A stretch of DNA of 64,000 bases, taken from the NCBI GenBank assembly GCA_030035585.1, contig CM057465.1, positions 27,918,001 through 27,982,000 of the forward strand, written 5' to 3'. This DNA comes from Dugong dugon (lineage: Eukaryota > Chordata > Mammalia > Sirenia > Dugongidae). The translations under genes were made by a program, and so were the position numbers. Positions 13,771-40,194 of this stretch are shown here, piece after piece. The notes below the pieces were generated by a model. That model saw only the letters and a program-made list of their open reading frames with translations, did no database searches and was not told where the DNA came from. Every line of letters begins with the position of its first letter. The stretch's first letter is position 1.

Positions 13771-16109
13771 TATCCACCACTTTTTCTACTTTTTAAAATG
13801 ACATTTGTTTGGACCCTAGCAACAGTCTTTTTGTAGTATTAGTACCCTTTCTATTAATAAGGAATGCCTCCCAAGCAACTAGATTTCACAAAGGCAAAGG
13901 TAGGAAAAGTTTGTTTTAGTTCTCATCAGGCACTTACGACAAATATTTATAAAAATCCTTTTGTGTATGTGGTAAACCTGGTTAATCTTTTTATCTTAAG
14001 AATTGGACGTAGCTCCTTGGAATAGTCATTATACGTCTTGTTCTAGTATGTATTCAAATATCTTTTTACCAATATGTAATCATCAACAAGTACATACCAT
14101 ATGTACTTAATACCTCAAAATCAGTTGGGCAAATAATCATTTGAACATAAATTATGTTTTTCAAATATAGACCCTCCTGTGGTTCACCCCCTCAAATAGA
14201 AAACTAAAGACAATTAATGCAGGTTGGTACTTGTCTACAATAATATCTTGATATCATAATACAGTATTTAAAAATTGAGATTACAAAGTTTTGGGCAAAG
14301 TAACTTAGTCTTCATTTATTATTATTTGAAATCATTGACTAAACTACCACACAGTAATTTTAAAATAGATTCTCCTGTGTTTTCTCCATCTCATTTTCAT
14401 GTTACTATCTCTATAACATGCTCCATATCCTCCTGCATCAAATTGTTTTATTAACATGTCTACCTTAAAAACTAGTTTAATTTGTAGAGAAAACCTAAAA
14501 GGAATCTTTTAAAATCCTGTTTTCAGTTTGTTAATAGATTTCTCAAAATTGTAATAGCTGTTTGTCCTCTGCTGGACACAACACAGATTCTCTATTCATT
14601 CAATCTATGTCTGTTAAACACGAGACACTGGAGACAGCAACCTCTTCAAAGAGCCAGCCAAAGGCAAGGAACTTGATATAAAGATGAATATAATGCAATT
14701 TTCTGCCATCAAGTTGCTTGAAGTCTCCTGAGAGAAACAGAAATATTATTGATAATATGATAAATGCTATAAAAGAAAGTATGTGCCAGGTGCTTTGGTA
14801 AATGCTGTTACATTGGAATTTAATGGGAGTTCAATTCTAGACTTTTGTATAATCAATTGATCTTCTTTTGAAACAAAATAAATTTCTTCTTGCAATGACT
14901 TAACCAAAGGAGATGAAGGACATTGGTGTTGATGTAAATGGCAGTGTTAATTTTTAATGAGTTGTAAACATTTTTACCCTTTAAAATACTGAATGAATTT
15001 GTTATTAATGGTATTTTTGCTAAAAGGAAAACATAATTATAAATTAACTTTATCAAAGCCAAGTACTGGAGTTGATTTGAAATTCAATGTTTTGTGCAAA
15101 ATACCAAACCCTAATTAACACAGATTTTTAAAATAATTTTATTCAGAGTCTTAAAGTTAACAAAGCACTTCAACATCTACTCATTCTCTTACTTAGTCCT
15201 TACAGACATTCTGCGTGGTAGATGGCATTATCTCTGATATATAGATGAAGAAATCTTTGTTAATGTAATTTATTTATTCAGTCTGACATTTTCCATGTGC
15301 CAATTGGCACATGGGATTGAAATGCCAGTAATCTAGAAAGTTCTAGATTGAACACAGATCTTCTGTCTCTAAATCCCATTCTCTATCCTCTACATTATAA
15401 TCCTCTGTTTAATGTATGAATCATGTTATTAAACAGGACAAATATGTGTCTCAAAAATCTAAAAAATACATGTGTATATATATGTGTGTGTGTATATATA
15501 TATATACATACACATATGTATAGCAAAGATAGTCTGTGAGGTAATTGTTGATCTTTTCTAGGTAGACTTTATAATGTTGGTGTTTTATTTCATTTCTCGA
15601 TAGAATACGGGTAAATTTTAATTTTGGTATAATATAAAATGGTTCGACTTTATGCCAGAATGTGGGATTCTTTTGATATTTGGACAGTTGGAAACTTTCT
15701 AAAGTTAATACTTTTGTAATGTACATTAAACAATTGTATACTATGCTCACAAAAACACAATCTGAGTATGTCAATATTAAAAACTTTTTTCTAAGAATAT
15801 TACCATAGTGGCTTTTATTTCCAAAAATGTACGTCAACATTTCTAGGGAAGTCCTTCCCCTAAATTGATCCCCCTAAACCAAACAAAGACATGTAAAGCT
15901 TTGAAGAGGAATTATCATTTTCATTTTTGTTGCTGAAGTTATATACAAACATACATTAAAGTTTATTTGCACTGTTTTCAATACTAGTTATTCAGTCTAG
16001 ACCAGGTAAATAAAGGGCTACAAAATTCTCCTAGGAATCTATTCTGACAATAACTTGAGGCTCACACAAAGATTTAATGCAGATATGATTATCAAGGCAT
16101 TATTTTAAT
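13771..16109. other. Intergenic stretch, nothing identified except a microsatellite
   Basis: AT-rich. No exon-like reading and no repeat I can name with confidence; some L2-like character near 14750-14830. A TA/TG microsatellite lies at about 15470-15520. Confidence 0.45.
15470..15520. repeat. TA/TG microsatellite
   Basis: Alternating TATATA and TGTGTG units. They account for the apparent long minus-strand frame here. Confidence 0.8.
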
Positions 16110-19100
16110 AAAGAATTTCTGAACATGGCTCTATAATCAGAAGCACCACGCCATCCCTCCACAGCAAAGATCAGGAAAAACTAAGTGAGAGTTACATGTC
16201 AATCCTGAAACCCTAAGCATCAAATGAAGAGATAAAGAACTCAGCCAAGCACCGAATGGAATGAGAAACTGACCAAGAACAGAGAGCAAGGAGAGATACA
16301 TGCAGAGGTCCCCTATCAGCTACCACAGCACAGATCTGCCATCTTGGACTCCTATCAGAGATCAGCAAACGGGGTACAAGAAAGCAGCTTCACGGAGCTT
16401 CCGGCAGGAGACAGAACAACTGGTAACCAGGGATATAGGCTTTCCCACCCCCCACCCCCACCTTTCTTCACCCCCACTTAGCCTCCTCTGCTTCCTGCAG
16501 CCACAGTCTCTTGGCTAGGAAGCACCAGCTTCACCCAGTGTTGCTTGGATTCTACCTGCCCGCACTGGCCAGCTCCCTGAGTGCCTTTTGTTGGCTGCTG
16601 GTGTAGCTCTTCCGCTTCTTTCGATTTCTTCCTTACCTCTCACCACCTCCCCCTCCTTTCTCTCAAATACCTGGCTCCATGCACCATCTTTGCTTCTTCC
16701 TGGCCTGTGCTGCCACACTGGTGGGACCCCCAGGGCTTTTTGTTTCTTTGTTTGCTCTGATTTGTTCTGTTTTGATTTGTTTGTTTGTTTTCTTTTTCTT
16801 TTCTTGGCTTGGGAGCCCCTTCTAGCTGGGCAGTACCATGCGGCTTCACATCCTGTCCTTGACAAACGCACAGGGACATCCCTGGGCACATTTCTTTTCT
16901 CTGGTTTTAGTTTTTTTCATTTCTTTGTTTAGTTTTCTTCTGTCTTTCTTTTTTTCTCTTTTTTCACTTCCAGTTTCTCAATTTATTCTTTTTTTCTTTT
17001 ACCCTTTTTCTTTTGTTTTTCATTTTTGTTTTCCCCCATTTCTGCCTCTCATCTCTCCATTCCAATAGCAAGCTCCCTTAACACTGTTTTTTGTGTGTAT
17101 GTCTTTGGCTCCTGTTCATCTCTCCTCTCTCTCATCTTTCCTATACCCATCTTAGCTCCACACATCACAATCTCCCCCCTACTTCCTGCATACCTGCACC
17201 GTGTGCTGAACATCACACTCCCAAGCAACACAAGCATGGTCTATTGGAACCTGCCCTGCACTGATTCCCGGTCTGCACTGTCAGCCCTGGTATGTGCCAC
17301 AAAAAACCTATCCCAGCAACTCCCCTTCAGCTGGACTGGCCCTGCTGTATCATACCTGAGTGACTGACCCTGCCCATTGGAGAAGGAGGTGAAAAGTATC
17401 ATGCCCACAGATGAGCAAACAACAAAGAACGCACAGCCCACCTGCTCAGACATAACCAAATAAAAAAGCAGGACGAAACAAATCTACAATCAATAAATGA
17501 CAAAAATAACCACTGAATGCCCTGAAGACAGTAGACAATATCAAAATATTTACAAAAACAGGACAGGATGTTTCCAGTTGGTGTCCAGATAAAACACCAG
17601 ATGACCTTCCAGTAGAAGAAAAGGCAACAGACCTAACGGATAGGGAATTCAAATCTCTAATATTCAGAATTATCCAAGAGTTGAAGCAAAAAGCAGACAA
17701 AAATGAGGAAAAATAGACAAATTCATGGAAAACACAGACAAAAAAAAGGAAGAATTCAAGAAAATAATACAGGAACAAAATGCTAAAATAAATTTACAAC
17801 TACAAATCATACAAAAACAACAATTAGAAATCCAAAAGATAACAAGATTTCAGAAATGGACAGTGTCATAGAAGGGCTGAGGAGCAGCTTTGAAATGATG
17901 GAAGATAGGATCAGCGAAATTGAAGAAAAACACTTGGCTGCAACTCTGAGGAAAAATCAGAAAAAAGAACAAATAAAAATGAAGAAACCCTAAGAATTAT
18001 GTGGGATACAATCAAAAGCAAAAGTCTACAACTGATCAGAATTCCAGAACAGGGAGAAAACACAGAGAGGATCATTGAAGAATTGTTGACAGAAAACTTC
18101 CCCAATATCATGAAAGATGAAAAGCTGGCCATCCAAGAAGCTCAATGAACCCCATATAGGATAGACCCCAAAAGAAAATCACCAAGGCATATCATAATCA
18201 CACATAAAACCAAAGACAAACAATCCTGAGAGCAGCTTGAGAAAAACACAAAGTCACATACAGAGGAGAAACAATAAGACTAAGCTTGAATTGTTCAGCA
18301 GAAACCATGCAGGCAAGAAAGCAATGGAATGACATATATAAAACCTTGAAAGAAAAAAAATTGCCAGCCAAGAGTAATACATCCTGCAAAACTCTCATTC
18401 AAATATGATGGAGAAAATAGGTCATTTCCAGATAAACAGAAATTAAGGGACTATGTAAAAACCATAGCAAACTTACAAGACTTATTAAAGGGAGTCCTTT
18501 GATCTGAGAACAAACAACATCAGACCACAGGCTGAATATAGGACACAGGATTGTACTAGCCAGATACCAACCTAGGAAATGAACTCTCAAGGACTATCCA
18601 AAACCAAAAGAATTACAACAGGGAAACAGAGAGATTAATCTGTAAATGACAACAGCATCAGAACAATAAAAGACGGAATAAACAGTGTAGGTATAGAATC
18701 TTCTAATGGAGAGGAAGGCAAGGTGATACCAAGTAATAATAAACTGGTTCAAATCTAGGAAGATAAGGGCAAATTTCAAGATAACCACAAAGAAAGATAA
18801 CAAACCTACTCATCAAAATAAAGAAGAAAAACAAAGTCTGAGTAAAAACAAAACCTACAAAAACAAAAAGAAATGAAAAAAAAAATCCACAAACAAAAGG
18901 AACTCAGCACAGGAGAGTAAGAGGAACAAAGAAAACGTCAGCACCACAAAAAAAAAAAAAAAAAGCACTACAAAATGCAATCCCACTCCTAGGAATATAT
19001 CCTAGAGAAATAAGAGCCGTAACACGAATAGACATATGCACACCCATATTGATTGCAGCACTGTTCACAATAGCAAAAAGATGGAAACAACCTAGATGCC

Positions 19101-20195
19101 CATCAACAGATGAATGGATAAACAAACTATGGTACATACACACAGTGGAGTATTATGCAATGATAAAGAACTGATGAATCTGTGAAGCATCTCATAACAT
19201 GGATGAAACTGGAGGACATTATGCTGAGTGAAATAAGTCAATCACAAAAGGACAAATATTGTATGAGACCTCTACTGTAAAAACTCATGAAAAGGTTTAC
19301 ACACAAAAAGAAACAATCTTTGTAGGTTACGAGGGATGGGGGGGAACTAAATAGACAATAGATAAGTGGTAACTTTGGTGAAGGGTAAGACAGTACACAA
19401 TACTGGGGAAGCCAGCACAACTTGTACAAGGAAAAGTCACGGAAGCTCCATAGACACTTCCAAACTCCCTGAGGGACTGAATTGCTTGACAGAGGGCTGT
19501 GGGGACCATGGTCTTGGGGAACATCTAGCTCAACTGCATAACACAGTTTATAAAGACAATGTTCTACATTCTACCTTGGTGAGTAGCATCTGTGAGCAGC
19601 CATCTAAGATACTCCACTGGTCTCACCCCTTCAGGAGCAAGGGAGAATGAAGAGAACAGGATACAAGGAAAAGATTAGTCCAAACGACTAATGGACCACA
19701 GCTACCACGGCCTCCACCAGACTGAGTCCAGTACAGCGAGATGGTGCCCGGCTACCACCACTAACTTCTCTGACCAAGACCACAATAGAGGGTCCTGGAA
19801 AGAGCTGGGAAAGGATGTAGAACAAAATTCTAACTCACAAAAAAAAGATCAGATTTACTGGCCTGACAGACTGGAGATACCCTGAGAGTATGGTCCCTGG
19901 ACACCCTTTTTGCTCAGTGGTGAAGTCACTCCCAAAGTTCACCGTTCAGCCAGGGATTGGACAGCCTCATAAAGCAAAACGGGACTAATAAGGCACAGCA
20001 ATCCAGGGACAAGGACTAGAAGGCAGGAGGGGACAGGAAAGCTGGTGATAGGGAACCCAAGGTTGAGAAGGGAGAGTGTTAACATGTCATGGGGTTGTTA
20101 ACCAATGTCATAAAACAAGATGTGTACTGACTGTTTAATGAGAAACTATTTGTTCTGTAAACCTTCATCTAAAGTACAATAAATTTTTTTTTTTA
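16110..20195 (+). mobile_element. L1-like element with 5' UTR, ORF1 region and 3' UTR but no ORF2 (HAL1-like)
   Basis: A GC-richer leader with long T-rich pyrimidine runs (16110-17440) is followed by an adenine-rich region (about 17560-18140) whose plus-strand readings are charged and coiled-coil-like, as in L1 ORF1, but broken by stops. Sequence typical of the segment after ORF1 follows to about 18900, an A-run at 18949-18964, then an L1 3' end (CATCAACAGATGAATGGATA at about 19102) and a final ACAATAAA with an A/T-rich tail near 20176-20195. ORF2, normally about 3.8 kb, has no room: ORF1-like and 3' sequence are less than 1 kb apart. Either a half-L1 (HAL1) lineage or a deleted L1. Confidence 0.7.
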
Positions 20196-21668
20196 AATTT
20201 GTAATTGTAGGGGTTTGGTTAATTTATAGTACATTCATTGCATGAAATACTATGCAGCTATTGATTTTGTTGAACAAATGATAACAGGGAAAATATTCAG
20301 TATACTATTAATTGGAAATGCACCTAAAATCACCAATATTATGATTCCAATTTGGGTTTGCAGTGAAAAAGAAAAATATAGAAGGAAATAAGATGATGTT
20401 ATTTTTTTCTTACTAATTTCTGATAAAAAGACTGTTTTTTAATACTTTAATTCCAAAAATACTATCAACATTAGTGAAGAGACATTGAGAAAACTAGGAT
20501 GAACCAGGCATAGTCCCTGTCCTCAAGGCTATTAGAAGTAATCCATTTGTTTATTCTCACCCTCACGGTTCCCCACTTTCCCTTGTTTACAATGAGACAA
20601 ATCCAACACAACAAATCAGTCTCAAATTGCTGCCTAGCCTTTTAAAATTGTTGCTCCAAAGTTAAAGGAAAAAAACCTTTGTCATGAAGGCAGATGTATG
20701 CCTATCCTGAATAAATTTTCAGTTAAATTATTTAGCAAATATTCCAAACCTTTTATCTCTAAGCCTTGTCCATTCCCTTAAACTTCCTATTTTCGTGCTT
20801 TTCTTAAGCATCAAACTTTTACAAGGGTCCTTTACAAATGGTCACTTTGCAAACTCCCCCTCATCTCTCAAGTCTTAGCTCAGATGCACCCTCATCTGAG
20901 GGGCTCCTCAGATGTGTGATACCTACCCTAAATATACCAAAGTAACACAGGTGCTTTTCTCCTTTGATTACTGCTTTATATGTAACTTGGATAAAGTTGT
21001 CATCTTAGAATAATGTAATTGTCTGCATGTCTGTTTACATCATCTATGTTCCTTCAGGACAGTCTGTGTTTTTTGTTTTTTTTCTTTTTTGGGTCTCCTG
21101 ATACGTGTATACTAGGCACTGAAATATTTTTGAATAATTTCATCTCTTAGTAGATTTCAAAAAATCTGAGACACTTAATTGGCTTAGAGTCAAAGGAATT
21201 GTACATAGAATGCACTGATATTTTTCTGACAAATGACAAATGCTTTTTGGCATGGGATAATTGGTGTTAAGTACCAAACATCTATCCCAGAGAAATTTAA
21301 ACTTGTTTATATCAAAGAAGATTTAACATAAACAGGCATTTATAAATTGTGAAATTTAAAGTTTATTAATGCAACAATGAACTTTCACTCTGTTGCTGTA
21401 TGATTAGGCTAGAAATTACCAAACTGTCCCTGGCTTGACACAGCTAAACCTTGGTGGTGTTAGGAGATGGCCTAGCCCTCACAGCTTGGTTATCTGTTGG
21501 ACATAAAAATTTCACAGAATACCAACATAGACAACATGTGACTAATGAAGTGGGAGTGGCAGGGGGGAGACCACTTAGGAATTTTGTCTAAGCAGAGATA
21601 AAATCCAAGGTACTGTGGGAAACTACAAAAATGATACCTTTTATTATTATTAACTTTACTCAATAATA
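20196..21668. other. Intergenic stretch with an old L1 3' fragment
   Basis: About 20215-20400 has old L1 3' UTR character (CATGAAATACTATGCAGCTA). The remainder (20400-21668) is AT-rich and shows nothing I can identify. Confidence 0.4.
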
Positions 21669-21866
21669 AGCTGCTATTCATAAGGTTTTCATTGGCCAGT
21701 TCTTTTAGCAGTAGATCATCAGGTTCTTCTTACCAGTCTTAGTCTGGAACCTCCACAGTAACCTGTTCACCATGGGTGACCTTCCTGGTATTTGAAATAC
21801 TGCTGGCATAACTTCCAGGATCACAGCAACACGCAAGCCACCACAGTATGACAAACTAACAGACAA
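21669..21866 (-). mobile_element. RTE LINE 5' segment in inverted orientation
   Basis: Reads on the minus strand as the same sequence found in plus orientation at 48066-48270: compare ACCATGGGTGACCTTCCTGG (21770-21789) with the reverse of the CACCCATGGTGGACAG segment at 48164. It abuts a plus-strand RTE body at 21867, so the element has an inverted 5' end. Confidence 0.8.
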
Positions 21867-23012
21867 GTGGAATCATTGCTGATGTCAAAATGATCTTGGC
21901 TGAAAGCAGAGAATATCAGGGAAATGTTTATGTGTGTTTTATTGACTATGCAAAGGCATTTGACTCTGAATCATAACAAATTATAGATAATATTGTGAAG
22001 AATGGGAATTCCAGAACACTTAATTGTGCTCCTGCGGAACCTGTTCATAGAGGCAGTGATTTAAACAGAACAAGAGATACTGAGTAGTTTAAAATCGGGA
22101 AAGGTGTATATCAGGGTTGTATTATTTTACTTAATTTTTCAATCTGTACGCTGAGCAAATAATCTGGGAAACTGGACTATATGAAGAAGACTGCGGCATC
22201 AGGATTGGATGAAGACTCATTAACAACCTGCGATATTCAGATGACACAACCTTGCTTGCTGAAAATGAAGAGGACTTGAATGAAGCACATACTGATGAAG
22301 ATCCAAGACTACAGCCTTCAGTGTGGATTACGCCTCAACATAAAGAAAACAAAAGTCTTCATAACTGAATCAATAAGCAACATCATGATAAACGGAGAAA
22401 AGATTGAAGTTGTCAAGGATTTCATTTTACTTGGATTGACAATCAATGCCCATGGGAAAGCAGCAGTCAAGAAAGTAAACGACATATTGCATTGAGCAAA
22501 TCTGCTGCAAAAGACCTCTTTAAGTTATTGAAAAGCAAAGAGGTCACTTTGAGGACTAAGTTTTGCCTGACCCAAGCCATGGTATTTTCGGTTGCCTCAT
22601 ATGCATGATAAAGCTGGGCAATGAATAGGAAGACGTAAGAAGAATTGATGCCTTTGAATTATGGTGTTGGCAATGAATATTGAATGTACCATGGACTGCC
22701 AGAAGAACGAACAAATCTGTCTTGGAAGAAGTACAGCCAGAATGCTCCTCAGCAGCAAGGATGGCAAGACTTCGTCTCACGTAATTTGGACATGTTATCA
22801 AGAGGGACCAGTCCATGGAGAAGGACATCATGCTTGGTAAAGTGTCATTGAAAGAGAGGAAGACCCTCAATGATATGGATTGACACAGTGACTGCAAAGA
22901 TGGGCTCAATCATGGCAACAATTTTTAGGATGGCACAGGAATGGACAGTGTTTTGTTGTACAGAGGGTCACTGTGAGTTGGAACTGACTTGGCAGAACCT
23001 AAAAACAACTAG
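21867..23012 (+). mobile_element. RTE (BovB-like) LINE, reverse transcriptase and 3' end, degraded
   Basis: Contains the reverse-transcriptase segment: a TTTTATTGACTATGCAAAGG stretch (FIDYAKAFD-type motif, about 21937-21963) and a YSDD-type catalytic motif at about 22229-22240, where a related copy has YADD. It ends in the family 3' end (GGCAGAACCTAAAAACAAC). Frame breaks are frequent; the longest open pieces are about 70-80 codons. Cellular LINE, not a host gene. Confidence 0.88.
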
Positions 23013-23780
23013 TAAAAGAAGGCAATTACCGTTTAGTCCTAGTTCACAGATGAGGTTCTTAATTAGTCAAGTCAAAGGAAAAAAAGTTGTCTTTGCATGC
23101 ATTTTGGATTTAAAATAATGTGAGTTTTTAAAAAGTAATTACTCCTCGTGGGTTAAAACAGATTTGGGTATTGTTTTCACTGTGAGTAATTAACTGAAAA
23201 ATTTCAGAAAATATAATGTAATTATCAATTATTGTAGTTCTGTTAATCCAGGCAAACAAAAGTTAATTTCAAGTAAGGCGTGTAACCAACTATAAGACTT
23301 GGATTTTTAATTCTACCAAGAGGTTCTGCTTTCTAAATGAATTGGGTGAATGCACATATTTTAAATAAGAGTTGTGGCAACAGGTGTTTCCTCAATGTAA
23401 ATGCTGTCATGACAGTAATTATTTGAGAGTTTAATAACAGCAACTATGTCTAGTTTTATTTGTGACTCTCAAGTAGCCAGAAGTGTCTGGCACATTATAG
23501 GAACTAAGCAGTGTTGTTTTAAATGAGTGCTTTTTCTAAATAAAATAATAATTCAGTTTGTACAACACAATACCTCCCCCTCAAAAAAAGCGTAATATTA
23601 TATGGCACGAATTCTTCATAGATTAAAAAACATTCCAATATCATGCTTGAAATGAACTTACTGGGTCGAAGTTCACTTGCATTTATTTATTCTATTACTA
23701 CCCTGGTGATAAGTTTCATTTTTCGACGTTTGGGTATGTACCCAAACGCAAGGACCTAAGCTTTTCACATGTCTGTATTG
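23013..23780. other. Unassigned upstream flank of the TMEM19 CpG island
   Basis: AT-rich, no repeat or gene identified, ending abruptly at the GC-rich island. Confidence 0.45.
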
Positions 23781-23789
23781 TGAGAAGCA

Positions 23790-24440
23790 TCACAAAACCA
23801 CCAAGCCTGGGATCTCGCCATCCCTCAGCGAAGTCACCCCTGCTTGTCCCCGAGACCGTCCCGTCAGCGGAGCCGCCCTTTCAGCGCTCACGTGAGCGCG
23901 ACGACTTCCTTGGCCGCGGGAGTGGCCGGGGGCGGCGCATGCGCGCAGGCGGGCAGGCGACGTACAGGTGACCGAAACGCGGTGCGGGCTGAGCTCTAGA
24001 GGTCCTGCCCTTCGCCGACCGGACTTGGACTTTGGCGCGGTGCGAGCGGCCGTCGGTACGAGGCCGCGCTCTGCCGAGCCAGTCTCGCCACCCAAACTCT
24101 GCGGGGTTCGGGCCCTGCACCCAGCCCCTTTGCCCCTGTGGGCTTCCCCCCACCCCCACCCCCGCGTCCGAGTGGGAGGGCTCCAGTAGGTGGACTGGCG
24201 CCCAAGCACCTGCGACTCCGGGCGGAGCTCCACCCCAGGGCCCGCGGATTGACTGCCTTCGCTTTTGTTTTTACCTTCCTGACTTCCGAATTCAGATGTG
24301 AAGTGACTGGCAGCTCAGAGTTGACCCTCGCGCTCTTTGAAGATGCACCTTTCTTTTCCAGTATGGCGATAACTGCGCCGTTCGAGTTTGAGCGTTCCAC
24401 CAGCAGCAGTTTCCAGAAATAGTTTTGTTTTATATTCTTT
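23790..24440 (+). promoter_or_regulatory. TMEM19: CpG-island promoter and 5' UTR exon 1 region of TMEM19
   Basis: The only long CpG-dense stretch in the window, just upstream of the TMEM19 start exon. Sites visible: a palindromic E-box TCACGTGA (23888-23895), a GCGCATGCGC palindrome (23935-23944, NRF-1-like), GC-rich SP1-like runs around 23925-23937, and ETS-like ACTTCC cores (near 23903 and 24282). No TATA box is placed convincingly. Transcription presumably starts inside the island. The exon 1 donor is not fixed; candidates include CAG/GTGACC at about 23967. Reading frames in this region on both strands are composition artefacts. Confidence 0.8.
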
Positions 24441-24516
24441 CTTTCTTTTTTTGTCGGTGAAGACGTTGACATTTGTGTTTGCCTCCAAACCAGTGTTTTG
24501 CTAGCAACTTAAATGA

Positions 24517-38608
<14,092 letters not shown>

Positions 38609-38914
38609 ATCTTACATTATTTTCACAGGTTGAAACTGTGGTGAGTTCAGCTAAATTTTCAATTCCAAGTTCTATCTTAAGAATAGTAATTTTAGTGGTA
38701 TAAGCAGAAATACCAGCTTCTCCCATATTCCATTACAATGGGATTCCACATTGTTCGCTCTCATCAGCTCTCTTGTAACCACTAATATCTTTCTAGTCAA
38801 AGAGAAGAGAGCATAGAACTTACACATATTTTTCTCCTGCTGGATGGAGCTTCTTAGCAGTGAACCTGTATTATCCACTCCTGAAACTGAAAGTTCTTAC
38901 CTAGTGGAGTGGAG

Positions 38915-39117
38915 TTGGAGTTGGGTGCTGTTGAGTAATGTTCGACTCATAGAGACCCCATGTGAAAAAGTAAAATTGCCCCATACGGTTTTCTTGGCTG
39001 TAATGTTTACAGAAGCAGTTCACCAGATCTTCCTCCCACAAGCCAATAGGTGGATTCCAACCCTCAGCCTTTCACTTAGCAGCCAACTGCTTAATCGTTT
39101 GCACCACCAGGGCTTCT
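38915..39117 (-). repeat. tRNA-like SINE in the TMEM19 3' UTR, antisense
   Basis: Plus strand starts GTTGGGTGCTGTTGAGTAAT, passes CCCCATACGGTTTTCTTGGC and ends TTGCACCACCAGGGCTTC. This is the form with the TTTACAGAAGCAG body. Confidence 0.87.
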
Positions 39118-39283
39118 TTCCTACCTGGCTGATATAAATTTTGCTTTGTTTTAATCAGTGTAAGGATTAAAAGTGATGAAATTTCAAAATGGTTCTCAGT
39201 TGTGGCAGAGAAATGCCACTGTGACAGTTACCCAAATGTTGTGTCTGTTTAAAGCAGACTATGGTGATGTGTGTGGAAGCCTA

Positions 39284-39289
39284 AATAAA
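39284..39289 (+). terminator. Candidate TMEM19 polyadenylation signal (proximal)
   Basis: AATAAA followed within 60-75 bases by GTGAGCTGTGTTGTATAC. Confidence 0.5.
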
Positions 39290-39723
39290 TTTAGTATCTT
39301 GGACTTTCCCATTCACAATTGTGAGAAGTATTGAATTTGGTTCCTAGTGAGCTGTGTTGTATACTCTACATTTTCCTTCCTGCCTCAGGGTTAGTGATTA
39401 AAAAAAAAGTAAATGTCTTTTTCAGATGACCATCAGAATGCATGAAAAAATACTTTTAAAGTAAAAGCAAAACAGATTTGTATCTAAAAAATGTGCACCT
39501 TACTATATGTTTCAATCGCTCTCTGAGCAGGAGTTATCGTGAATTTAATACTTTTTAAATATATTTTCTAACATTCTTTGAAATATGTCCTGGAATCTGG
39601 TTTAGCATTGACCTCCTAAACAATTAAAGTCACTGGAAAATTATTGTTTATTTGCTATGCTAGAAGTTGCTGGAAGATGCTATGTACCTTCTAAGTTGTG
39701 CTCTCCTTTACACTGTAGCCTCA

Positions 39724-39729
39724 ATTAAA
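39724..39729 (+). terminator. Candidate TMEM19 polyadenylation signal (distal)
   Basis: ATTAAA, the common variant, followed by a clear GT-rich run (TTGATGTTGTTC then GTGTGC). Confidence 0.5.
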
Positions 39730-40009
39730 GTGAATTCTACTTTTTGATGTTGTTCTTCACTGTGATTTACTGTGTGCTAAAGGAGTTTTGATTTAGTACA
39801 AATTATTTTATTAAAAGTATTTTAAAATGTTTCTCATACGATTTCCATACCTTTCTATCCCTGCCTCCTTTACACCATCAGAGCGGATAAAACTTAGAAT
39901 TCTTTATTAGTGATCCAGACCCTACTACAGTGATGATATAGGACTGACTTGGTTAAGGAAAAAGAAGGACAGTTGACACCCTAATCCTTAAGCCAGGCAA
40001 CTCAGTGGG

Positions 40010-40194
40010 TCTCAACCAATGGTTTTCAGCTATGGCTGTACGTTAGAATCACTGGGATATCTTTAAAAACAAAAACAAAAACAAAAAACAAAAAACTTTA
40101 GACTGGGCTTTACCCCCAAAGATTCTGATTAGCTTGTCTGGGGTGCAGCCTGTATATTGGGACTTTTTAAAGTTCTGACTGCACATTAGAATCA
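40010..40194 (+). repeat. MER5-like DNA transposon fragments
   Basis: GTGGGTCTCAACCAATGG, GTTAGAATCACTGGGAT and GATTCTGATTAGC are in the style of MER5 elements. A second copy begins near 40170 and is interrupted by the L1 insertion at 40195, resuming at 41038. Confidence 0.7.

Larger units (their letters stand above)
38609..39745 (+). other. TMEM19: TMEM19 3' UTR (approximate)
   Basis: Runs from the stop to one of two candidate polyadenylation signals. An antisense SINE (38915-39117) is embedded in it and would be part of the mRNA. Confidence 0.65.

Noticed and set aside
15451..15840. A 129-codon minus-strand frame
   Set aside because: It starts in AT-rich non-coding DNA and ends in a microsatellite (tyrosine/isoleucine/histidine runs). 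No family resemblance.
23790..24472. Overlapping long frames on both strands in the GC-rich region
   Set aside because: CpG islands are poor in stop codons. The frames are rich in proline, arginine and glycine, lack domains and conflict with each other; the region is the promoter and 5' UTR of TMEM19.
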